Shown here piece by piece: positions 1 to 4,530 of a stretch of DNA of 5,687 nt (positions are counted from its first letter, which is position 1; each line of letters begins with the position of its first letter). The DNA is taken from NCBI GenBank assembly GCA_900557675.1, contig USTO01000044.1, positions 1 to 5,687 on the forward strand, in the 5' to 3' direction. A program made the position numbers and the translations under genes. The DNA comes from an uncultured Mollicutes bacterium. Lineage in GTDB: Bacteria; Bacillota_I; Bacilli_A; RF39; UBA660. The notes below the pieces were generated by a model that was not told where the DNA came from, made no database searches, and was given only the letters and a program-made list of their open reading frames with translations.

Positions 1-1
1 T

Positions 2-757
2 AAGATAGAGGTTAGACTTGATAACTTGCTTCTTAACTTAACTAGTGAGTATAATCTTACGTTTGAGGGGGCGAAAGATAAATATACTCTTTATATGGAA
101 GAAGAGGATGCTAGAAGGGTTGTTAATGAACTTAAAACGGAGATTAAGATGCTTGGTGATGTTAATATGAATGCTCCTTCTGAGTATAGTAAGGCTAGTG
201 AGAGGTATCTGTTTCTTTCTAAGCAAAGGGATGATCTTCTTAAGGCTGAGGATACGCTTCTTAGTATTATTGAAGAGACGGATGGTATTATGAAGGAGAG
301 ATTCTTGGAGACTTTTAATAAGACTAGAGGGGAATTTCAAAGGATATTTAAGGAGTTATTTAGGGGTGGTAGTGCTGATATTAGGATGGTGGATCCGGAT
401 GACCTTCTTAATACGGGTATTGAGATATATGCGGAGCCACCTGGTAAGAAACTGCAAAATATTTCTCTTTTATCGGGAGGAGAGAAAACGTTTACGGCTA
501 TTAGTTTATTATTTGCTATTCTTAGTGTTAGACCGGTTCCGTTTTGCCTTCTTGATGAGATAGAGGCAGCTTTGGATGAGGCTAATGTTAATAGTTTTGG
601 GGAGTATCTTAGTAAGTTTAGGGATAAGACGCAGTTTATTCTTATTACGCATAAGAAAAAGACGATGGAATTTGCTGATACTTTATATGGTATTACAATG
701 AAAGAGGCTGGTATTAGTAAGCTTGTTAGTGTAAGGTTAGAAGATATTAAGGTATAG
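2..757 (+). CDS. smc: Chromosome segregation/condensation ATPase SMC, C-terminal part (5' end outside window)
   Basis: This is the C-terminal end of SMC, the cytoplasmic ATPase that with ScpA and ScpB compacts and resolves newly replicated chromosomes. The frame is open to the window edge, so the gene starts upstream; the TTG at 26 is not a real start. The 251 residues shown hold the end of the returning coiled coil, the LGDVNMNAPSEY segment (family: LGxVNxxAxEEY), and then the C-terminal ATPase head. The head has the ABC signature LSGGEK (codons from 470), the Walker B/D-loop stretch LLDEIEAALDEANV, the switch histidine in FILITHKKKTMEFADTLYG, and the usual ending SKLVSVRLE. The N-terminal Walker A half, most of the coiled coil and the hinge are missing only because of the window edge. 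The stop TAG is followed 14 bases later by the next ATG, so the two genes are probably cotranscribed. The family call is very secure. Confidence 0.97.
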   Translation, partial: KIEVRLDNLLLNLTSEYNLTFEGAKDKYTLYMEEEDARRVVNELKTEIKMLGDVNMNAPSEYSKASERYLFLSKQRDDLLKAEDTLLSIIEETDGIMKERFLETFNKTRGEFQRIFKELFRGGSADIRMVDPDDLLNTGIEIYAEPPGKKLQNISLLSGGEKTFTAISLLFAILSVRPVPFCLLDEIEAALDEANVNSFGEYLSKFRDKTQFILITHKKKTMEFADTLYGITMKEAGISKLVSVRLEDIKV

Positions 758-771
758 AAGGAGGAATTGGT

Positions 772-1380
772 ATGAGAAAAAGTAGAAAAATGGAATTTCC
801 TTTTTATGGGGAAGATGATAGTATTAAGGAGATTAGAGAGAAGAGGGATCGTTATATTATAGAGAAGTATGATGGTGCTAAGGGAACGAGAAAGGATTTT
901 GCGGATGAGATTATTTTAAAGAGTGCGTGGAATGATGAAGTGGTTAGGAATAAAATGGAGGAGCAGGTTAGGAAGATTGCTAGTTTGGATGCAGATAGTT
1001 TTCTTCTTAAGAGGCTTATTAGGTTTCAGGGTAAGTATGGGGATGTTGACTTTAAGAGGTTAAGGGGTTTTAGTCACAGTCTTACTTTTGCGGCTCTTTT
1101 GGGACTTTCGTTATTTGTTACGCCGTTAATGGGGCTTAGGTTTGCGGGGTTTGTTCTTGCTCTTGGTAGTGCGGTTTTAGATGTTATGGTTATTAGGATA
1201 CTGAATGAGAAGAAGGAGTTAGAAAAGTACAGAAGGGTAATGGATATTAATAGTAGTTATAATAATTATCTTGATAGTAGTAATAGGGGAGAAAGAAGAA
1301 GGCCTATTATGAGTGACTATATGAGTAAGAGTAATAGTTTAAGTAAGAAGAACGTGAAGCGAAGAATTTTAACCAAGTAG
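772..1380 (+). CDS. Hypothetical protein with two membrane segments
   Basis: I do not recognise this 202-residue protein. The start is well supported: the Shine-Dalgarno AGAAGGAGG at 756-764 sits 7 bases before the ATG and overlaps the smc stop codon. Residues 1-100 are highly charged and probably helical and cytoplasmic. Two hydrophobic stretches, about residues 102-120 and 122-143, separated by a very short loop, should form a membrane hairpin. The C-terminus (about 145-202) is hydrophilic, rich in Ser, Asn, Lys and Arg, with a basic end (KKNVKRRILTK). There is no signal peptide and no catalytic motif that I can see. By topology both ends should face the cytoplasm. Its place between smc and the sporulation pair yqfCD suggests cotranscription with smc but does not define a role. 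It could be a lineage-specific membrane anchor or adaptor; that is a guess. Confidence 0.85.
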   Translation: MRKSRKMEFPFYGEDDSIKEIREKRDRYIIEKYDGAKGTRKDFADEIILKSAWNDEVVRNKMEEQVRKIASLDADSFLLKRLIRFQGKYGDVDFKRLRGFSHSLTFAALLGLSLFVTPLMGLRFAGFVLALGSAVLDVMVIRILNEKKELEKYRRVMDINSSYNNYLDSSNRGERRRPIMSDYMSKSNSLSKKNVKRRILTK

Positions 1381-1388
1381 TCTTTTTT

Positions 1389-1406
1389 TCATATAATATT
1401 ATATGA
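1389..1406. promoter_or_regulatory. 18-bp perfect palindrome with TATAAT, overlapping the yqfC start codon
   Basis: The sequence TCATATAATATTATATGA is its own reverse complement and includes the yqfC ATG at 1403-1405. It contains an exact TATAAT (1392-1397) only 5 bases before the ATG and the octamer CATATAAT (1390-1397), close to the SigE -10 consensus CATACAAT known from Bacillus. A -35 match is weak (TTAACC at 1369-1374, 17-bp spacer, 4 of 6 to TTGACA). It may be a promoter that starts transcription at or next to the ATG, an operator, or a chance palindrome in AT-rich DNA. Confidence 0.35.
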
Positions 1407-1645
1407 GAATTAAGGATAGAGTGAGTAATTTTATTAATGATAGTGAGCCGAAAATTACTATTTATAAAATGGCTGTTAATATTGTTAACTACATAGAAAT
1501 AATGGATTTTAATGCTAAGGAAGTGCGTATTAAGAGTAAGGATGGTGAGTGTATAATTAGGGGAAAGAATCTTCTTATTACGAAGTTTGTTGATAGTGAA
1601 GTCTTAATCGAGGGTGATATCTTAGAGGTTATACCTTTTTGTTAA
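1403..1645 (+). CDS. yqfC: Sporulation protein YqfC (YabP/YqfC family)
   Basis: This small protein of 80 residues belongs to the YabP/YqfC sporulation family. The Bacillus protein is slightly longer (about 90 residues) and its gene is expressed in the mother cell under SigE; its molecular role is not established. The family pattern is visible: a PKITIYK entry strand near residue 16, then alternating beta segments with VRIKSKDGECIIRGKNLLI in the middle and the ending VLIEGDILEVIPF. The gene immediately precedes yqfD, the conserved order in spore formers, which strongly supports the call. ATG 1403 is the first start in frame, because a TAA lies three codons upstream. There is no Shine-Dalgarno sequence before it: the 22 bases after the preceding stop are a T-run and a palindrome. 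The stop codon lies 26 bases before the yqfD ATG. Confidence 0.85.
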   Translation: MRIKDRVSNFINDSEPKITIYKMAVNIVNYIEIMDFNAKEVRIKSKDGECIIRGKNLLITKFVDSEVLIEGDILEVIPFC

Positions 1646-1648
1646 TTA

Positions 1649-1667
1649 CATATAATTTACTGGTGAT
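1649..1667 (+). promoter_or_regulatory. yqfD leader: CATATAAT box and GGTGAT ribosome-binding site
   Basis: GGTGAT at 1662-1667 matches the 3' part of the Shine-Dalgarno consensus (AAGGAGGTGAT) and lies 4-5 bases before ATG 1672. This selects that ATG over the longer TTG start at 1639, which has no such site. CATATAAT at 1649-1656 repeats the octamer found in front of yqfC. An upstream ATA-containing element (TTATACC, 1629-1635) lies 13 bases before it, a loose match to a SigE -35. The ribosome-binding site is well supported; the promoter reading is tentative. Confidence 0.5.
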
Positions 1668-1671
1668 ATAT

Positions 1672-2826
1672 ATGGGCATTAGGACTTTTAATAGTGTTGT
1701 CAAGGTTAGTGTTAAGGGACGTAAAGTGGATAGATTTGTTAAGAGGCTTATTGGTGATGGTATTGATGTTATTAGTGCAAATTACATATCACAAAGTGAG
1801 ATTATTATTTTAATTAGATATAATGATTATGTTAAAATTAGAAAGAAGAAGGGCATTTATAAAATTAGTCTTTTGAGTAGCTATGGTTTAATGGGTATAA
1901 GGGATATGGTTAGAAGAAATGCTTTTTTTCTTATTTCCGTGGTAATAGTTATTGGAGTTATATTTTTTTTATCTAATGTTATTTTTGGGGTTAGGGTTAT
2001 TCATTATAGTAAGGATATTAGGGATCTTCTTTATAGGGAGTTAGACAGTTATGGGATACGGAAATATGGGAGAATTGTTAGTTATGAGAGGTTAGAAGAG
2101 ATAGAAAAGAGGATACTTAGTAATAATAGGAATAGGTTAGAGTGGTTAGAGATAAAGAGAGAGGGGACAAAGTATATAGTTAAAGTACAGGAGAGGGTTA
2201 TTAAAAGGGAAAAAGAAGAAGAGGGGGCAAAGGATATTGTAGCAAGTAAGAATGCGGTTATTTTGGATATTAGGTCGGCGAAGGGTGAGAGGGTTAGAGA
2301 TGTTAATGATTATGTTAGCAAGGGTGATGTTATTATTAGTGGGGCGGTTGTGAAACCGGATGGTTCTGTAGTTATTATTGGTGCAGAGGGAGAGGTTTAT
2401 GGAGAGGTATGGTATACGGCTACGGTTGAATATCCTTATTATTATAGGGAGGAGAGATTAACGGGAAAGTGTAAGGATGTTTATGTTATTTCTTTTCTTA
2501 ATAAGAGAATACCACTTACATTTCATAAATTTAAGTCGTTTCAAAGTAATGAAAGGGTTATTTTTAAGGGCCTAATGATAGGGCTTTCCAAAGAAAGGGA
2601 GTATGAGGTTAAGGTTACATCAAGGCTCTATACGGCTGAGGAGACCTTGGAAGCCGCTAGGGCGTTTTTGGAAGAGCGGTTACTTGCACAAAATGGGATG
2701 ATTAAAGAGGTGCTTGATATGACGGTTTTAGCGAGAGAGGAACTTGAAAATGGGGTTAAATTTAAGTTTTTTGTGAGTGTTAAAGAGAATATTGGGATTG
2801 AAAGGGATATTTCTTATAGTGAATAA
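1672..2826 (+). CDS. yqfD: Sporulation protein YqfD
   Basis: This membrane protein of 384 residues belongs to the YqfD sporulation family (the Bacillus member is about 398 residues), controlled by SigE in the mother cell there; its biochemical activity is unknown. The N-terminal 80 residues form a small soluble domain, followed by RRNAFF and one transmembrane segment at about residues 84-106. A long region after the membrane segment follows. It contains VASKNAVILDIRSAKGERV (about 190-208), VSKGDVIISGAVV (about 215-227), which resembles a barrel-sandwich or lipoyl-like fold, and the GEVYGEVWYTATVEYPYYY segment (about 240-258) that matches the family's GEVxAxTWYE block. The last 70 residues are helical with many Glu and Lys. 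The start at 1672 is chosen for its GGTGAT site; a TTG at 1639 would overlap yqfC and add 11 residues. The usual follower genes phoH, ybeY and era are not next; a strong new promoter begins 34 bases after the stop. Confidence 0.93.
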   Translation: MGIRTFNSVVKVSVKGRKVDRFVKRLIGDGIDVISANYISQSEIIILIRYNDYVKIRKKKGIYKISLLSSYGLMGIRDMVRRNAFFLISVVIVIGVIFFLSNVIFGVRVIHYSKDIRDLLYRELDSYGIRKYGRIVSYERLEEIEKRILSNNRNRLEWLEIKREGTKYIVKVQERVIKREKEEEGAKDIVASKNAVILDIRSAKGERVRDVNDYVSKGDVIISGAVVKPDGSVVIIGAEGEVYGEVWYTATVEYPYYYREERLTGKCKDVYVISFLNKRIPLTFHKFKSFQSNERVIFKGLMIGLSKEREYEVKVTSRLYTAEETLEAARAFLEERLLAQNGMIKEVLDMTVLAREELENGVKFKFFVSVKENIGIERDISYSE

Positions 2827-2839
2827 CCTCCTAATTTAG

Positions 2840-2849
2840 TACAAATGTA
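2840..2849. promoter_or_regulatory. Upstream near-palindrome TACAAATGTA (copy A)
   Basis: TACAAATGTA differs by one base from the palindrome TACAATTGTA at the copy A -10 box and lies 43 bp upstream of it. The core ACAAATGT also occurs in front of copy B at 4440-4447, 54 bp from its -10 palindrome. The 11-bp difference is about one helical turn. It could be a second protein-binding site, but short AT-rich matches are easily fortuitous. Confidence 0.25.
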
Positions 2850-2856
2850 TGTTTTA

Positions 2857-2894
2857 TTATTGACAAATGGGTATTAATATGATACAATTGTACT
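2857..2894 (+). promoter_or_regulatory. Sigma-A promoter of paralogue A, -10 inside palindrome TACAATTGTA
   Basis: A perfect -35 TTGACA (2860-2865), a 17-bp spacer and the -10 TACAAT (2883-2888) predict transcription starting near 2895, with a leader of about 24 bases. The -10 is the left part of the perfect palindrome TACAATTGTA (2883-2892), a plausible operator since a bound protein would block RNA polymerase. Both elements are conserved in front of copy B: TTATTGACAAAT (12 of 12) and a 19-base identical block at 2876-2894. The spacer between them has diverged, which suggests selection on the elements. Confidence 0.85.
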
Positions 2895-2918
2895 GTAATT
2901 AACGAAAGTGGGGGTTTT

Positions 2919-4412
2919 ATGAATAAGAGAGTAGACGAGAATATTCGTAAATATTGTTTTGATTATTGTAGACTTGGTAATTTTAGTGAGGATTTAATAG
3001 AGAAATTGGGGAAAAAGTTTGGGATATCGGACTTAACTGTAAAAAGTTTTATAGAAAAATATATTAATGGTTTGGATGATGAGGAAAGAAAGTATTATTT
3101 AGAAGTTTGGAATGCTAATGATGAGACAGTGGCATTATATAATAAACTTGGGTTACCTATAGAAAATACGACAACGGATAGTAGAAATGAATTTTTACAG
3201 AAGTTTTTTTATGATTTAGGTGAGAGTGTTAACCGTGATATGGAGAGGGTATGGGAGCTTGCAGAGAGTCTTGGAGTTAAACGTCATTTAATAGTTAAGT
3301 ATTATAATGGGTATGTTTATGAACTTAATAAAGAGAAAACAACGGTAGAAAAGAAAAAGGGGGTTATTCCTAAACTTGAGTATTCGGGTTTAAAGAGCCC
3401 TAAATATAAGACTCTTTATAGATTAGTGGATGTTGATGATGAAAAGGTGATTATAGATATTCTTGATAGATTTTCTATTTCTGTTTCGGAGTTTTTAAAA
3501 GAAATTCCTAATTTTATGGCAGCATATCGTAATTTATTACCGGAAATAGATATGAGTGATTTAGAGGGTAAGAGCTTAGACTGGGAAGTTTTTTATAAAG
3601 AGAAAGCAAAGAGAGTTAATGAAAGGGTTACTTTTTTAAAGGAAAAAGAGAAGGAACTAATTAAAAAACTTGAATGGTATGCTAAATATAAGAGTGATCA
3701 AAAAAGACTTGATACGGAAAAGCGTGATGATATTTTAGGGGATATTTTAGATATTTATCAGTATGAAAATGCAAAAAAGTTAATAGAGGATTATTTAGAA
3801 AATAATGGTAATAATAATGTTGATTTTTACTGTAAAATGATGGGTATAACAAGAGCAGAATTTAATAAAAATGCTAGTATAGTTAGGGAACATAATCCGG
3901 AGCTATATGAAAAGTATTCTAAAATGGCTAATGTTATTAAGGCTAGTAGATATATGGCTTTACTTGGTAATGTTAAGAAAATTATTAATTATATAAAGTA
4001 TGGCATAGAAGAAGATGGTCAAGGGCGGGAATTTGATATATTGGATTATCGTAGTATGACAAAACTTTCTTTTGAGGAAATGTCTAAATTTATTAGTGAT
4101 AATAATAGTCGTTTGGAACTTTCTAATGATGATATAAAAACGATTAGGATATTTATTGCTAAGAACAGGAAGTTTACGGCATATTCAAATAGAAAGAAAG
4201 AGGTTTTTGTTAACTCTACTATTATAATGAAAGTTAAAACGTGTGATAAGGAAGAGTTAAAGGAATTTACGAAGGATGAATTACAGGCGGTAATTGATTA
4301 TTTGGAAATGCACAAACTTCCTGTTAATGATAAGACTACTAATTTAGTATGTAGGAAGTATGCTAGTGGTAAGTTAGATATATTTGCTAATAATTCTAAG
4401 AAGAAGAAATAA
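2919..4412 (+). CDS. Unrecognised modular helical protein, paralogue A (complete)
   Basis: I do not recognise this family. The 497-residue protein is charged, mostly helical, and lacks a signal peptide, membrane segments and any catalytic motif I can identify, so it is probably cytoplasmic. Several segments have helix-turn-helix-like spacing: LIEKLGKKFGISDLTVKSFI (26-45), ELAESLGVKRHLIVKYYNGY (113-132), ILDRFSISVSEFLKEI (181-196), FYCKMMGITRAEFNK (303-317), LDYRSMTKLSFEEMSKFI (375-392), and a last one near 455-480. Residues about 285-330 and 352-401 resemble each other (AKKLIEDYL / VKKIINYIK, then DFYCKMMGITRAEF / LDYRSMTKLSFEEM), so the protein contains internal repeats. A CxxxC pair (C13, C17) is shared with copy B. 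The tail ends in NNSKKKK. ATG 2919 follows a G-rich ribosome site (GTGGGGG, 2908-2914) and its own sigma-A promoter. A structural helical array or a multi-site nucleic-acid binder are both possible; the second is inference only. Confidence 0.9.
   Translation: MNKRVDENIRKYCFDYCRLGNFSEDLIEKLGKKFGISDLTVKSFIEKYINGLDDEERKYYLEVWNANDETVALYNKLGLPIENTTTDSRNEFLQKFFYDLGESVNRDMERVWELAESLGVKRHLIVKYYNGYVYELNKEKTTVEKKKGVIPKLEYSGLKSPKYKTLYRLVDVDDEKVIIDILDRFSISVSEFLKEIPNFMAAYRNLLPEIDMSDLEGKSLDWEVFYKEKAKRVNERVTFLKEKEKELIKKLEWYAKYKSDQKRLDTEKRDDILGDILDIYQYENAKKLIEDYLENNGNNNVDFYCKMMGITRAEFNKNASIVREHNPELYEKYSKMANVIKASRYMALLGNVKKIINYIKYGIEEDGQGREFDILDYRSMTKLSFEEMSKFISDNNSRLELSNDDIKTIRIFIAKNRKFTAYSNRKKEVFVNSTIIMKVKTCDKEELKEFTKDELQAVIDYLEMHKLPVNDKTTNLVCRKYASGKLDIFANNSKKKK
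2947..2985 (+). repeat. 39-base exact repeat shared with copy B (4559-4597)
   Basis: Thirty-nine consecutive bases are identical to 4559-4597, including all third codon positions. They encode the identical KYCFDYCRLGNF region with its two cysteines. Neighbouring codons have many silent differences, so this patch is better conserved than protein identity alone requires. Confidence 0.9.
4189..4243 (+). repeat. 55-base exact repeat, first copy (inside paralogue A)
   Basis: These 55 bases recur exactly at 5633-5687, the end of the window. They encode the NRKKEVFVNSTIIMKVKT region of copy A (about residues 424-441). The base before the repeat differs between the copies (A at 4188, G at 5632). Such identity between paralogues that elsewhere differ points to recent gene conversion or local selection on the DNA. 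Confidence 0.95.
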
Positions 4413-4435
4413 GTATTTATTCTTTTTCTTGTTTT
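4398..4435 (+). terminator. Weak terminator-like hairpin after copy A
   Basis: AAGAAGAAGAA (4398-4408) can pair with TTCTTTTTCTT (4420-4430) through 11 pairs, one of them G-U, around an 11-base loop that contains the stop codon, followed by GTTTT. The stem has only three G-C pairs and its 5' arm is made by the Lys codons of the C-terminal tail, so it may be coincidental. No better terminator was seen between the two paralogues. Confidence 0.25.
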
Positions 4436-4439
4436 ACAA

Positions 4440-4447
4440 ACAAATGT
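4440..4447. promoter_or_regulatory. Upstream ACAAATGT element (copy B)
   Basis: This octamer matches the core of TACAAATGTA upstream of copy A. It lies 54 bp before the ACAATTGT core of the copy B -10 palindrome, against 43 bp in copy A, keeping nearly the same helical face. Support is weak because the motif is short. Confidence 0.2.
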
Positions 4448-4466
4448 TTTGGTAATATTGATATAT

Positions 4467-4504
4467 TTATTGACAAATCTTAAAAAATATGATACAATTG
4501 TACT
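4467..4504 (+). promoter_or_regulatory. Sigma-A promoter of paralogue B, -10 inside palindrome TACAATTGTA
   Basis: TTGACA (4470-4475), a 17-bp spacer and TACAAT (4493-4498) repeat the copy A promoter. The palindrome TACAATTGTA (4493-4502) is retained exactly. Expected transcription start is near 4505, leaving a leader of about 26 bases with AAGGGGG (4519-4525) as the ribosome-binding site. Because each copy keeps its own promoter, the two can be transcribed independently, yet probably share one regulator. Confidence 0.85.
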
Positions 4505-4530
4505 ATCTTTAATGAAAGAAGGGGGATTTT

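Noticed and set aside
26..28. TTG as the start of the smc reading frame
   Set aside because: The frame is open to the window edge, and an SMC protein needs an N-terminal head, coiled coil and hinge upstream; TTG here encodes an internal Leu.
38..340. Open frame of 100 residues on the minus strand
   Set aside because: It lies fully within the well-supported smc frame, has no ribosome site, and its protein is a low-complexity antisense shadow.
366..563. Open frame of 65 residues on the plus strand
   Set aside because: It is an out-of-frame overlap with the SMC ATPase head, whose motifs (LSGGEK, Walker B) are read in the other frame.
1639..1671. Longer YqfD starting at TTG 1639
   Set aside because: That start overlaps yqfC and has no Shine-Dalgarno site, while ATG 1672 has GGTGAT at proper spacing and gives the family-like N-terminus MGIRTFNS.
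2827..2859. Terminator after yqfD
   Set aside because: No stem with a following T-run is present; TACAAATGTA has only a four-pair stem with a two-base loop, too small to act as one.
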